Source: Psychrobacter cibarius
Lineage (GTDB): Bacteria > Pseudomonadota > Gammaproteobacteria > Pseudomonadales > Moraxellaceae
Direction: 5' to 3'
Length of the DNA: 64,000 bases
Assembly: GCA_030686115.1 (NCBI GenBank)
Contig: CP131612.1
Location: forward strand, 186,001-250,000
The position numbers and the translations under genes were made by a program. Below, piece after piece: positions 17,210 through 26,709 of the stretch. Positions within the stretch are counted from its first letter, which is position 1, and each line of letters starts with the position of its first letter. The notes under the pieces are model-generated. The model saw only the letters and a program-made list of their open reading frames with translations, was not told where the DNA came from and did no database searches.

Positions 17210-20038
17210 TTAACGCTTACGCCCAAATTTACGCTGCTTTTTATTACTAATCTCAGTAATCGCATGGGTAATTTCTTCTTCATCTAAGCTGGCGACTTGC
17301 TGCAAAATCTGCATCATGTCAGGCGTTAGCACGTACTTAGCATGACTAGCAATATCATTGATACGATGATCAAAGGTCAATACGCCAGTTTCATCATCTT
17401 TTTGCAAGTAATCAAGACGAGTCAAGGCACTGATGAAGCTGGTGAATAAGGCGCGGTCAAAGAAATCAGGAATATCATCTGCATATAGTACAGATAAGCG
17501 CTGACCCAGCAGATGACACAGATCAACGACTTCGCTTTCGGTTAGATTGCCTGAGCCTTGCTGGGCGAGTAGGGCAAGCGTCATAAAGTAACGCTCAAGG
17601 CTCTGTCCGACAGGCGTCGCTAGCACTTGCAGCTGCTGATAGCATTTGCTGTTTGACTCAGGGACGCTGAGTACGCCATCACTCAATTCGACAATTAGAC
17701 CATGCGAGAGTAGGCTGTCGACTTTCTTGTTTAAGGTATCAGCTAAGCCATGTGCTGGGTAATATAAGAACAGCTCGCTTTGTAAAAATGGATAGAGTTG
17801 CTTAGCAATATTGTCCAAACGACTGCGTTCGATACGGCCGTTACGCGCCACTAATGCTGATAAGAAAGACAGTAAAATAAACACATGCAGGATATTATTA
17901 CGGAAATAGCTGAGCAATGCCGCTTGTTTACCGGCAATCTGAATGATGTCTCCTAAGATATGCGGTGTACGTTCAATGAGCTTTAGCTTGATACCATAAT
18001 CAATGATTTGCTGCGGACTCATATCTGTAATGACGGTATCATCTGAGTAGGACAACTGCTGAGCAAGACCTTGATAAAGGGCAATTTGCTCACGGCAGAT
18101 TTCTTCATCTAAAGCTGCTTTAGGCGCTGATAATAATACCAATGATAATAACGAAACGGGCGTCACAACCGCCGCCTTATTGATGTGCTGCATGATTTTG
18201 ACGCCGATGTTATCGACCATCGCGCTGGCTTTATCATCGAGCGGGGTATCGGTGCGATCCGTCGGCAAGCTATTGGCTGGCACATCGAATTTTGTCATAA
18301 AGTCGCTAAGATGCAGCGGTGTGCCAAAGCTTAGATGTACATTACCAAAGATACGCTCAATTTTACGACCAACTTTGAGTAAGCCTAGTAAAGATTCAGA
18401 TTCTTTTGGCTTGCCTTTTAGCTCACCAACATAGGTGCCACCTTCCATAATACGCTCATAACCGATATAAGTCGGAATGAAAACCACTGGCTTCTCAGAA
18501 TGACGTAATTGACTGTGCACTGTCATTGCTAGCATGCCCATCTTCGGTGGTAATAAACGTCCTGAACGCGAGCGACCACCCTCGATAAAGTATTCAATCG
18601 GTGTGTTACGCGTAATAAGGGTGTGCATATATTCGCGGAGCACGGCAGTATAAAGTGCATTGCCACGAAAGCTACGACGTATATAAAAGGCAACCGCGCC
18701 GCGTAATAATGGCCCTAATACGGGTACATCTAGGTTGTCACCAGCAGCGACATAAGGAATGCTCAGACCGCGCTTGTAGATGACATAAGATAGCAATAGA
18801 TAATCGACATGGCTACGATGACAAGGCACATAAACCAGCTCATAGTCAGTCGCAAGCTCACGAACGCGCTCAAAATGATGGACTTCTACGCCATCATAGA
18901 GTTGCGTCCATAACCACGTTAAAAACTTATAAAAACCGCGCACGATGGAATGTGAATAGTCATTGACCATCTCATTGGCATAACCTTTAGCCAAGACACG
19001 GGCTTCACGTACACTGATACCGGATTCTACTGCTTCTGCCTCTATCGCATGTTTGATAGCTGGTGAATACACCAGCTTGTCTACTAAGTTGCGTCTGTCT
19101 GATAAATCAGGACCGAGCATACTGGCGCGCTGCTTGTCTAAATAAACCGTAAGCCGCTGCTGTAGCATACGTACCAGTTCACGATTGCTGTCAGCGGTCG
19201 CTACCAAAGCATAGTTTGGTGCTTCGTCGGCGTCGCCCACGCTACTCGTGATGTCTAAATTGCTGTCTTTTGCAGAATTTTCTTTTACATCACCTTCTTT
19301 TATAGAGTTCTCTTTCACAGAGCTTTCTTTTATAAAGTTCTCTTTTGAATCAGTAGCTAGCGAATCAAAAATAGAAAACCCTTCTTCATCACCTTTAAGG
19401 CTATCATTGATAAGGGTACGTAGATCTTGAGGTGGATGGAACTGTACAAAGGTATCACGTCCCATTACTCCGATATTAAAGAGCTGCTTGGTGATGCTAG
19501 GGTCTTGCCAGTTGTCAGCGGTCAGCAGCTTAAACAGTGAATCCTCTTTTTCTGGGGCGCGTCCCCATAAAATAGAGACGGGCACCAAACGTACTTTTAG
19601 CTCTGGATATTGCAAAACAGCAGACACCAAACGTGACAGGCGCGGCGATAGCTGACTGTCTTTGGCGCTTGGATGGTTCAAAAATATGATGGCTGCGTTT
19701 TCTTTGATATTATGGGCGGCATCATGTACCCCAACCAATGCTGGTGGTAAATTGTGCTCTTGCGTCTGCAGGTCAATCAAAATACTGTTGGAGCGCGAAT
19801 AATCTTGCAACACATAAAATCTTAGCGTTTGATCGTTTGTATCGAACTCAGGTAATTCACCCAATAACTTAGGTTTAACAGCGACATCGAGTAGCTGCCC
19901 CGATAGCTTGCGATAAATTTGATTAATCGGCGCATTGGAATAAGGCTTGGGGGCGATTGGATTGACGTCAGTATTAGAAGCGCTGTCGGTTGTGACTGGC
20001 GCTTTAAAAATCCGTTTTTTTAAGAACTTCGGTATCAT
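17210..20038 (-). CDS. plsB: Glycerol-3-phosphate 1-O-acyltransferase PlsB
   Basis: It carries out the first acylation of phospholipid synthesis at the inner membrane. The acyltransferase motif HX4D is HRSHVDYLL near residue 408, followed by FIEGGRSRSGR near 483 and VVFIPTYIGYE. It is longer (942 residues) than E. coli PlsB (807). Part of the excess is a hydrophilic insert around residues 220-270 built from five-residue repeats such as VKENS and IKEGD. I prefer the ATG at 20038; the frame also allows a TTG at 20050. It is transcribed alone, converging on ettA. Confidence 0.94.
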   Translation of the reverse strand: MIPKFLKKRIFKAPVTTDSASNTDVNPIAPKPYSNAPINQIYRKLSGQLLDVAVKPKLLGELPEFDTNDQTLRFYVLQDYSRSNSILIDLQTQEHNLPPALVGVHDAAHNIKENAAIIFLNHPSAKDSQLSPRLSRLVSAVLQYPELKVRLVPVSILWGRAPEKEDSLFKLLTADNWQDPSITKQLFNIGVMGRDTFVQFHPPQDLRTLINDSLKGDEEGFSIFDSLATDSKENFIKESSVKENSIKEGDVKENSAKDSNLDITSSVGDADEAPNYALVATADSNRELVRMLQQRLTVYLDKQRASMLGPDLSDRRNLVDKLVYSPAIKHAIEAEAVESGISVREARVLAKGYANEMVNDYSHSIVRGFYKFLTWLWTQLYDGVEVHHFERVRELATDYELVYVPCHRSHVDYLLLSYVIYKRGLSIPYVAAGDNLDVPVLGPLLRGAVAFYIRRSFRGNALYTAVLREYMHTLITRNTPIEYFIEGGRSRSGRLLPPKMGMLAMTVHSQLRHSEKPVVFIPTYIGYERIMEGGTYVGELKGKPKESESLLGLLKVGRKIERIFGNVHLSFGTPLHLSDFMTKFDVPANSLPTDRTDTPLDDKASAMVDNIGVKIMQHINKAAVVTPVSLLSLVLLSAPKAALDEEICREQIALYQGLAQQLSYSDDTVITDMSPQQIIDYGIKLKLIERTPHILGDIIQIAGKQAALLSYFRNNILHVFILLSFLSALVARNGRIERSRLDNIAKQLYPFLQSELFLYYPAHGLADTLNKKVDSLLSHGLIVELSDGVLSVPESNSKCYQQLQVLATPVGQSLERYFMTLALLAQQGSGNLTESEVVDLCHLLGQRLSVLYADDIPDFFDRALFTSFISALTRLDYLQKDDETGVLTFDHRINDIASHAKYVLTPDMMQILQQVASLDEEEITHAITEISNKKQRKFGRKR
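19261..19350. repeat. Degenerate 15-bp tandem repeat inside plsB
   Basis: Six consecutive 15-base units (19261-19350), each with TCTTTT or a close variant at the same place, encode a pentapeptide array on the minus strand: SKENF, IKESS, VKENS, IKEGD, VKENS, AKDSN. Confidence 0.8.
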
Positions 20039-20296
20039 AATCAGTATCAAAAATAGTCAAATATGTTGCGCTTATGATGCCATAAAAGCCATCAAAGCGA
20101 TATATAGTGTCTGTATATACTGCTAATATTAATACGGTCTGGTTACTATATAGTGAGTTAAGCCGCTCTTAATAAGCTCAAATAATTGAAAGTTAATGTA
20201 TTTAGCGCAATAATGGTTCGGCGACAACCAAGAGTCACTATAGAGTAATTATGTTTAAATCTACCCATTAATATCATTGATATAAGCTGAAATATT

Positions 20297-20785
20297 ATGA
20301 CACCAGCGATTAATCTTGCCAAACAACGCGCTCTGAAATATCAATTACACGACTATGTCCATGACAGTAATGCCGCCTCTTTTGGCTTAGAGGCGGCAGA
20401 AAAGCTAGGCGTGGATGTGTCACAAGTGTTCAAAACCTTGGTGGTATCGACAGAGACTGGTGCGCTTGCCGTTGCTATCTTACCCGTAGATAAAACGTTA
20501 AACTTTAAAAAAACGGCTAAGGCGCTATCTTCGAATAAATTGCTGACCTGCAAAAAAGTGCAAATGGCGGATCCTAAGCAGGTAGAGCGTAGTACGGGCT
20601 ATGTGCTAGGCGGCGTCAGCCCATTGGGACAAAAGAAGCGCTTGCCGACTATCATAGACAGCTCGGCTGCAGAGCAGACAACGATTTATGTCAGCGGTGG
20701 TCGCCGTGGTTTAGAAATTGAGCTGCCACCAGCACAATTAGCTGAGACCCTTGCTGCTTGCTTTAGTACTATTATTGATGACTAA
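20297..20785 (+). CDS. ybaK: YbaK/EbsC family Cys-tRNA(Pro)/Cys-tRNA deacylase
   Basis: A trans-editing enzyme of 162 residues that hydrolyses Cys-tRNA(Pro) formed by prolyl-tRNA synthetase. The fold signature is visible: QVFKTLVV near 42, the catalytic-lysine region LNFKKTAKALSS around 69-80, a GYVLGGVSPLG loop near 105-115, and YVSGGRRGLEIELPP near 137. The length matches E. coli YbaK (159). It precedes the tautomerase gene by about 110 bases; the two may be read together. No strong ribosome site is visible at the ATG. Confidence 0.92.
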   Translation: MTPAINLAKQRALKYQLHDYVHDSNAASFGLEAAEKLGVDVSQVFKTLVVSTETGALAVAILPVDKTLNFKKTAKALSSNKLLTCKKVQMADPKQVERSTGYVLGGVSPLGQKKRLPTIIDSSAAEQTTIYVSGGRRGLEIELPPAQLAETLAACFSTIIDD

Positions 20786-20892
20786 AAAGTTACTGATGAC
20801 TAAAAATCGTTGCCGCTGACGGGCTGTTCAATCAATCCTGAAACGATGGCTAATATTTTACTCCCTCACTCATATTTTATAAGGACATATTC

Positions 20893-21267
20893 ATGCCACA
20901 TCTAACCATTCAAATGACGCCCAATGTCAGTATTGCTCATGAAGAATCATTGCTTAAAGCGTTAAATAAAGCGTTATGGGACAGTGGGCACTTTGGCACA
21001 CCGACTGATATTAAAGCACGGATCGTGCCCATTGAGACGTTTTTGGTAGGCGTTGAAGATGATGAGCAGGCGTATGGCTTTATTTATGCGCATCTAAAAC
21101 TAATGACTGGTCGTGACCTAGTTATTCGTAATCAGCTAGCAGGGCTGCTGGTGACGGCGATAGAGCAGGAGATAGGCGCAGAGCAATCAGGGCGAGCAGC
21201 CTTACAGATATGTGTGGAAGTTGAAGAAATTAGCGCGGTATATCACAAAAAAATGCTGGGTAGCTAA
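20893..21267 (+). CDS. 5-carboxymethyl-2-hydroxymuconate isomerase family protein
   Basis: A 124-residue member of the CHMI/tautomerase superfamily. It begins MPHLTIQ, so removal of Met would expose the catalytic N-terminal proline, and it has the RDLVIRNQLAGLL segment of the HpaF group. In homoprotocatechuate degraders HpaF isomerises the ring-cleavage product; no other hpa genes are present here, so the physiological role is unknown. AAGGACATATTC precedes the ATG. Confidence 0.85.
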   Translation: MPHLTIQMTPNVSIAHEESLLKALNKALWDSGHFGTPTDIKARIVPIETFLVGVEDDEQAYGFIYAHLKLMTGRDLVIRNQLAGLLVTAIEQEIGAEQSGRAALQICVEVEEISAVYHKKMLGS

Positions 21268-21304
21268 AATGCTGATATCTTCCGAAACGATGATTCATCA
21301 ATCG

Positions 21305-21787
21305 TTATAAGTATTCACATAGCGATTTACTGGCATATGTGGGTAATATCACTACCTCAACCTTATAACCAGCCGTTTTGCCTTCAGTCGCCATCAAATT
21401 TCGGGCAATGCGTAAGCGATATTCTCCGGTTGCGGGTAGGCAGCCTTGATACACGATACCGCCTTTGCTGCCATCTTGCGTACCGTTTGGCATATGTAAT
21501 ACGCCGACATTGGCTGTCTCAGGCGTACCAGTAAGTGGTGCAATATTAATAACGGCATATTGCCAGCTGGTGGCATCAAAGCGATACCAGCGCTCATCTT
21601 CATTGGGGCTTAATTTGCCAGTGACCGTACTACTGATCGCGCCTTTGGCAAATTTAATAGGAGTGTCAGGGTTTTTAGCCAGCTCCGTAGCACTAGTTGC
21701 GCTAAAACTGATCAGTGCCGTACTGAGCAGTAGCACTCGTATAGATAATGAGGCTAAAGAAGTTTTTTGATGATCAATGGATAACAT
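21305..21787 (-). CDS. Secreted PPC-like / PliG-like beta-sandwich protein
   Basis: 160 residues with a signal peptide (about 1-33, ending near SATSA). The mature part reads like a pre-peptidase C-terminal (PPC) type beta-sandwich: FAKGAISSTVTGKL, RWYRFDATSWQYAVINI, GCLPATGEYRLRIARN and AGYKVEVVI. The g-type lysozyme inhibitor PliG has a similar arrangement, so a periplasmic inhibitor or binding role is possible, but I cannot show it. Two Cys (GCLP and SLCEYL) could form a disulfide. TAGGAG precedes the ATG. It converges on the tautomerase gene. Confidence 0.65.
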   Translation of the reverse strand: MLSIDHQKTSLASLSIRVLLLSTALISFSATSATELAKNPDTPIKFAKGAISSTVTGKLSPNEDERWYRFDATSWQYAVINIAPLTGTPETANVGVLHMPNGTQDGSKGGIVYQGCLPATGEYRLRIARNLMATEGKTAGYKVEVVILPTYASKSLCEYL

Positions 21788-21903
21788 TATTGGCTCCTAA
21801 AATGGCCATTTATCTATAATAAGTTACTCATTAACCCTCATCTATGATGTATATTTATTGTCGATAGGCTTTAATGAGAACGTCTGTACTTTTAGTTAAG
21901 CAT

Positions 21904-21936
21904 AAAAAAGCGCCTACATGCTAGGCGCTTTTTTTA
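21904..21936 (-). terminator. Intrinsic terminator near the acyl-CoA dehydrogenase
   Basis: AAAAAAGCGCCTA and TAGGCGCTTTTTT form a 13-bp stem with a 5-base loop (CATGC). A- and T-runs on both sides make it usable in either direction. It lies after the minus-strand dehydrogenase gene and just upstream of the secreted-protein gene at 21305-21787. Confidence 0.9.
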
Positions 21937-21978
21937 TTGATTATTGCTTAATTGTGATGCTATCTTATTCTAAAAAAC

Positions 21979-23799
21979 TTAGTCTAGAAAAGCAAAGTTC
22001 TCAATCTTCATTGCTGTCATGCTGTCACTTGGTGCAACCATGGCTTCGGCATGCCCCGAGGTACGTGGTAACAACTTATCAAAGTAGAATTCAGCCGTTT
22101 GGATCTTAGCTTTGTAGAATTCTGGGGATTCAGTGCCGCCGTTTTCTAGCTTGTCATAAGCGACTGCTGCCATACGCGCCCAATGATAACCCATCATGAC
22201 ATAGCCTGAGTACATCAAGAAATCGTCTGATGCAGCAGAGATGATTTCACGATCTTTACGTGCCATTAGCATCAAGCGGACAGTCAATGTATTCCACTCA
22301 GCACATAGCTTGGTGAGTGCCCAAACGAATTTACGCATGTCTTTATCAAGTGCATACTCGCCACACCATTTCATGATGCTTGAGGTATAATCACGGATGA
22401 TTTTGCCTTTAGACTGCAAGATCACTTTACGACCGAGTAAATCCAATGCTTGAATACCAGTTGTACCTTCGTACATGGTGGCGATACGAGCATCACGAGC
22501 GATTAGCTCCATGCCCCATTCTTTGATATAGCCGTGACCGCCATAGACTTGCTGACCGTGTTTGGCCGCTTCAATGCCTAGCTCAGTTAAGAAGCCTTTT
22601 AGGATTGGTGTGTAGAAACCCAATTTATCATCCCATTTTTCAAACTCTTCATCATCGCCATTGATGATACCTTGTGCCATTTTATCGGCATAGCGCGCAG
22701 AATGATAAATCATCGAACGACCGCCTTCGGCAAAGGCTTTTTGGGTCAATAGCATACGACGTACGTCAGCATGGTTGATGATAGCATCAGCAACTTTTTC
22801 AGGCTCTTTTGTGCCTGATAAGGTGCGCATAGAACGGCGATCTTTTGCATACGGCAGCGCGTTTTGGAATGACAATTCAGTATGCGCCAAACCTTGGATA
22901 CCAGTGCCAATACGGGCTGTGTTCATAAAGGTGAACATAGCTTTTAGACCTTTGTTCGGTTCACCAATTAAGTAACCAACGGCATCATCAAAGTTTAGGA
23001 CACAAGTAGCCGATGAGCTAATGCCCATTTTGTGTTCGATCGATCCACAAGTCACGCCATTACGCTCGCCAATTTCACCTTCAGTAGTTGGCAAGAATTT
23101 CGGTACGATAAATAATGAGATACCGCGTGTGCCTTCTGGTGCATTTGGCAAACGTGCTAAAACAATATGAACGATGTTTTCCGTTAAATCATGCTCACCA
23201 CTTGAGATGAAAATCTTAGTACCGCTAAGCTTATAAGAGCCGTCATCTTGTGGAATGGCTTTAGACTTAACCTGACCCAAATCCGTACCACATTGTGGTT
23301 CAGTCAAGCACATGGTACCAGCCCAAGAGCCTTCGACCAATTTATGCAAGTAGGTTTCTTTTTGCTCATCGGTACCATATTGCATAATGGTATTGATACA
23401 GCCAGTTGATAGACCAGGATACATTGCCCATGGCCAGTTCGCCGTACCGATCATTTCAGCTTTAATTAAGTTCAATGAGGTCGGTAAGTTCATACCGCCG
23501 TACTCTTCAGGGTAAGAAATACCTTGCCAGCCGCCTTCTACAAATTGATCATAAGCTTCTTTAAAGCCTTTAGGGGTTGTGACCACACCATTCTCAAAAT
23601 GACAACCTTCAGCATCTGCTGGTTGATATAAAGGCGCTAAGACATTTTCAGCAAAATCTGCCATCCCTTGAAGAATCATATCAACGGTTTCAGGATCGGC
23701 ATTTTCGCCATTGTCCAAATCTTTATAATGAGTTTGAAAGTCGAAAACATCATTTATTAAAAACTTGATATCACGTAAAGGTGCTTTGTAAGTTAACAT
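21979..23799 (-). CDS. Acyl-CoA dehydrogenase (DmdC-like, ~600 residues)
   Basis: A flavin-dependent acyl-CoA dehydrogenase of the larger class with a C-terminal extension. Signatures are CLTEPQCGTDLGQVKSKA (about 155-172), the Glu in MYEGTTGIQALDLLGRK near 428-444, and QVYGGHGYIKEWGMELIARDARI before it. Proteins of this length include medium/long-chain dehydrogenases and 3-methylmercaptopropionyl-CoA dehydrogenase (DmdC); the substrate cannot be told from sequence alone. It is transcribed alone. Fatty-acid use is also represented in the window by fadD and atoE. Confidence 0.9.
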   Translation of the reverse strand: MLTYKAPLRDIKFLINDVFDFQTHYKDLDNGENADPETVDMILQGMADFAENVLAPLYQPADAEGCHFENGVVTTPKGFKEAYDQFVEGGWQGISYPEEYGGMNLPTSLNLIKAEMIGTANWPWAMYPGLSTGCINTIMQYGTDEQKETYLHKLVEGSWAGTMCLTEPQCGTDLGQVKSKAIPQDDGSYKLSGTKIFISSGEHDLTENIVHIVLARLPNAPEGTRGISLFIVPKFLPTTEGEIGERNGVTCGSIEHKMGISSSATCVLNFDDAVGYLIGEPNKGLKAMFTFMNTARIGTGIQGLAHTELSFQNALPYAKDRRSMRTLSGTKEPEKVADAIINHADVRRMLLTQKAFAEGGRSMIYHSARYADKMAQGIINGDDEEFEKWDDKLGFYTPILKGFLTELGIEAAKHGQQVYGGHGYIKEWGMELIARDARIATMYEGTTGIQALDLLGRKVILQSKGKIIRDYTSSIMKWCGEYALDKDMRKFVWALTKLCAEWNTLTVRLMLMARKDREIISAASDDFLMYSGYVMMGYHWARMAAVAYDKLENGGTESPEFYKAKIQTAEFYFDKLLPRTSGHAEAMVAPSDSMTAMKIENFAFLD

Positions 23800-24197
23800 A
23801 GTCGCTCTCTTTAGTTATTCGCTATCATAAATGGCTAGCTCGGTATTTGAGCCACGTTTCATGTAAAAGGGTGTTTAATCATTTGGGGTAAGAATAGACG
23901 ATATCACGGCTCGTCATTCAGATTTATCAAAAACAGCTCATCCATTTTGATTGCCTTTAAGGCATCCTTGATAAAAAACAGCTGTCGCGGCGTTACTGTC
24001 AGTATAAATCTTCTATAGCGACAAATATATAACTAATAACTAATATTCATAATTAATATTTTAAATCAAAACATTAATTTATGTATTGATGGATTCGGTT
24101 TTTATCAGCGTCTGTGGTTAAGTACCTATTAATGATAGATGTGACCGTATCAGAAAAACATTTTTTAACTGCATTTACGATATAAGGAAAGCCAATT
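23800..24197. other. Divergent intergenic region, acyl-CoA dehydrogenase / FUSC
   Basis: About 400 AT-rich bases with a short palindrome (GCCTTTAAGGC, around 23951) and no gene. Promoters for both directions are presumably here, but none is clear. Confidence 0.5.
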
Positions 24198-25325
24198 ATG
24201 AGCGCATCTAAGCGCAAGGCAACGCGAGCATCTTGGCTGACAGCGTTATTTGCTCGCATAAAGGCTTTAATTGATGGGGAGCTGGCGCATCTGCTGACAG
24301 TGAACCGTAGTAAGAGACCGTGGCATATGCCAATTATCGCGGCGATTGCGATTAGCTTCCCCGTGTTTGTGGGCGCTTACTTTGGTGCTTTATCGTCAGG
24401 TATTAAAGCGTCTTTGGGGGCGATGGTTATTTTGAATATACCGTTAGTGGGCAAGCTGCCGTATCGATTGGTGACGGTGATGGCTTGGGGTTTTGCCATG
24501 TCGCTGTGCTTTGCGCTCGGTCTAATTGCTCAGCAAGTCCCGCTATTAAAGCTGCCGATATTTACGCTAATGGCGTTTGGTATTGTGATTTTTGGACGTT
24601 ATTATCGTCAGCCGCCGCCAGCGGGACTGTTTGTGATGATGGCAGGTGCTATTGCGCTATTTATACCGCTGGCTTTGGAAGACATTTTGCGTGCAACTGG
24701 ACTGGTGATGCTTGGCAGTGGCTTTGCTTTAGTGATGGCATTGCTGTATTCGTTATTTTTACTGGCAACGCGCCCAGCGACGCCGACGCCTACTTATAGC
24801 TACGAGCCAGATACCATTACTGAAAGTTTGATTGTCGCCAGTTTTGTCAGTTTAGCCTTGCTCATCGCCGTTACTTTACAGCTGTCCAACCCCTATTGGG
24901 CAGCAGTTAGTTGCTTTTTGATTATCCAAGGTATTCATTTGCGTACCATGTGGATTAAGCAAATACATCGTTTACTCGGTACAGTATTGGGTGTGGTTTT
25001 GGCGAGTTGGATGTTGTCTTGGGGATTATCAATATGGGGTGTCGCACTGGCGATACTGACGATGATGCTTTGTATCGAGACGTTGGTGGATCGACATTAT
25101 GGCTTGGCAGTCATATTTATCACGCCGCTGACGATATTTATTGCAGAATACGGCAGTGGTCTACCGCTTTCTGAGTCCGCCTATCAAGAAGTGATTCGCA
25201 CGCGCCTTTTTGATACCGTGATTGGCTGCTTGGTGGGTCTGAGCGGCGGAGTAGTGATGCATTCAACCAACTTACGCATACCACTACGGCGTATCGAAAA
25301 CTGGCTGCTGGCGCGCTTTGGCTAA
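24198..25325 (+). CDS. FUSC-family inner-membrane protein
   Basis: 375 residues with about ten predicted membrane segments in two blocks (roughly 45-185 and 210-345). Each block has the small-residue-rich pattern of the FUSC / aromatic-acid exporter family, for example YFGALSSGIKASLGAMVI and NPYWAAVSCFLIIQG, and a basic segment (RTMWIKQIHRLLGTVLG) that is typical of the family's second half. Related proteins export aromatic acids or fusaric acid. No periplasmic adaptor or outer-membrane partner gene is adjacent, so the substrate is unknown. AAGGAAAG precedes the ATG. Confidence 0.8.
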   Translation: MSASKRKATRASWLTALFARIKALIDGELAHLLTVNRSKRPWHMPIIAAIAISFPVFVGAYFGALSSGIKASLGAMVILNIPLVGKLPYRLVTVMAWGFAMSLCFALGLIAQQVPLLKLPIFTLMAFGIVIFGRYYRQPPPAGLFVMMAGAIALFIPLALEDILRATGLVMLGSGFALVMALLYSLFLLATRPATPTPTYSYEPDTITESLIVASFVSLALLIAVTLQLSNPYWAAVSCFLIIQGIHLRTMWIKQIHRLLGTVLGVVLASWMLSWGLSIWGVALAILTMMLCIETLVDRHYGLAVIFITPLTIFIAEYGSGLPLSESAYQEVIRTRLFDTVIGCLVGLSGGVVMHSTNLRIPLRRIENWLLARFG

Positions 25326-25371
25326 TTGATGAGTGTCAAACCACCAGTACGTTTGAAATAAAGTATTAATC

Positions 25372-25407
25372 AAAGTCGCATGAGCTGAGTTCATGTGGCT
25401 TTTTTTA
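25372..25407. terminator. Intrinsic terminator between FUSC gene and aroE
   Basis: AAAGTCGCATGA (25372-25383) pairs with TCATGTGGCTTT (25391-25402) through 12 bp including two G-U pairs, followed by a run of T. It ends the FUSC gene. Confidence 0.85.
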
Positions 25408-25419
25408 TGTCAATTTTGA

Positions 25420-26280
25420 TTAACGACTTTGTAGCGTTTCGGTCGCTTGCGCAACATCGATCGTATGACCTGTCCAACGCTCAAAGCTTAGCGCTGCTTG
25501 TCCGATGAGCATGCCATAACCATCAGAAATCTGTGCGCCACGCGCAGAAAAATGCTGCAAAAACGGCAGCGTGCGTCCGTACATCATGTCATAAGCATAG
25601 TCACCGTTTAGCGTGTCGCTTAGTGGTAGCGTATCTGCTGATAAACCAATAGAAGTCGCATTGATGATAATATCAAACTGTCCATTTAAATCCGCCGTGC
25701 GACAAGTTTCAATCTGCTGCTCATGAATAGCCGTGCTTGCCGCGCTAAGCTCAGTGACTAACGCTGTTGCCTTGCTCAGCGTACGATTGGCAATCGTAAG
25801 ATGTGCGATACCAGCTTCAATCAATGGTAATATCACCCCACGTGCTGCGCCGCCTGCACCAATGAGTGCCACGCGAGCCTCTTTTAGTGGCCAACCCAAA
25901 CTTACGATGTGATTGACCAGTCCTTGTCCATCGGTATTATCGCCATACAATGCCTCGGTGATCGGCACGCCACTTTTTACCAGCGCTTTATTTAGTAGTA
26001 TTGTATTGACTGCGCCTGCAACTTTGGCATGTTCCGATAAACCACCGCGCGCCGCGCAGCAGTCATAAGCGATTTGTTTAAAAGGTACAGTCACGTTGGC
26101 TCCAACGCCGCCGCCCTGAAAAAATGCCTCAAGCACCGCGGTAAAACTGGCTGCATCATCGGGGCAATATTGGCGTTGATAGCTAATCTCAATACCCGTC
26201 TGCGCTGCAAATAACGTATGAATTTCAGGGGATTTGCTGTGGGCAATGGGATTGCCGATAACGATAAAATGCTGGGTCAT
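25420..26280 (-). CDS. aroE: Shikimate dehydrogenase
   Basis: It reduces 3-dehydroshikimate to shikimate with NADPH in the aromatic pathway. The substrate site NPIAHSKSPEIH (about 9-20) and NVTVPFK with its catalytic Lys (about 70) are present, as are the cofactor motif GAGGAARGV (about 137), NRTLSKA, NATSIGL and the closing GYGMLIGQAALSFERW. I prefer ATG 26280 (MTQHF, 286 residues). The frame can extend 9 codons to a TTG, which would make it longer than usual. Confidence 0.94.
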   Translation of the reverse strand: MTQHFIVIGNPIAHSKSPEIHTLFAAQTGIEISYQRQYCPDDAASFTAVLEAFFQGGGVGANVTVPFKQIAYDCCAARGGLSEHAKVAGAVNTILLNKALVKSGVPITEALYGDNTDGQGLVNHIVSLGWPLKEARVALIGAGGAARGVILPLIEAGIAHLTIANRTLSKATALVTELSAASTAIHEQQIETCRTADLNGQFDIIINATSIGLSADTLPLSDTLNGDYAYDMMYGRTLPFLQHFSARGAQISDGYGMLIGQAALSFERWTGHTIDVAQATETLQSR

Positions 26281-26709
26281 AATAGGTCTGCTTGCGATAA
26301 GAGGCAAAAATTAATCAGTAGAAGGGTATTGATATACAATCATCATAAGGGATAACGCGATATTTGACAAATCGGTGGTCTAACGAGTAAACACTTGAAT
26401 AGGTAGGTTTTTTGACAGGGTAGGTCTTTAACAAATCTGTACTGTCTGGGAGCGTTATCCGTAACGTAAAGGGTGGTCAAGTGTTAAGCAGTTGGGTAAA
26501 CTAGAGAGCATGAAAATTTTATATTGATATTTTGGCAGTTGCATAACTATCAGTAACTGAACTGTCAAAAATCAAGCCATAAGAAACTGACATGACAAAC
26601 TGAGTCATAAAATACCAAGTATAAGAACCCTTGTTTATAAAACATAATGTCCATTATCAGCGGCCTATCTGCCTGCTCGTTAATACTATTTTGAGAATCA
26701 TCTAAAAGT
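26281..26709. other. 430-base gap with interleaved inverted repeats
   Basis: GGATAACGC (26350-26358) / GCGTTATCC (26452-26460) interlocks with AACACTTGA (26390-26398) / TCAAGTGTT (26477-26485). A third repeat is TTTTGGCAGTT (26530-26540) / AACTGTCAAAA (26560-26570). No protein gene and no terminator seen. Confidence 0.6.

Noticed and set aside
20149..20242. TATAGTGAG...GTCACTATA element upstream of ybaK
   Set aside because: The ends resemble Correia-like termini but the core does not match copies A to D, and the matching end is short.
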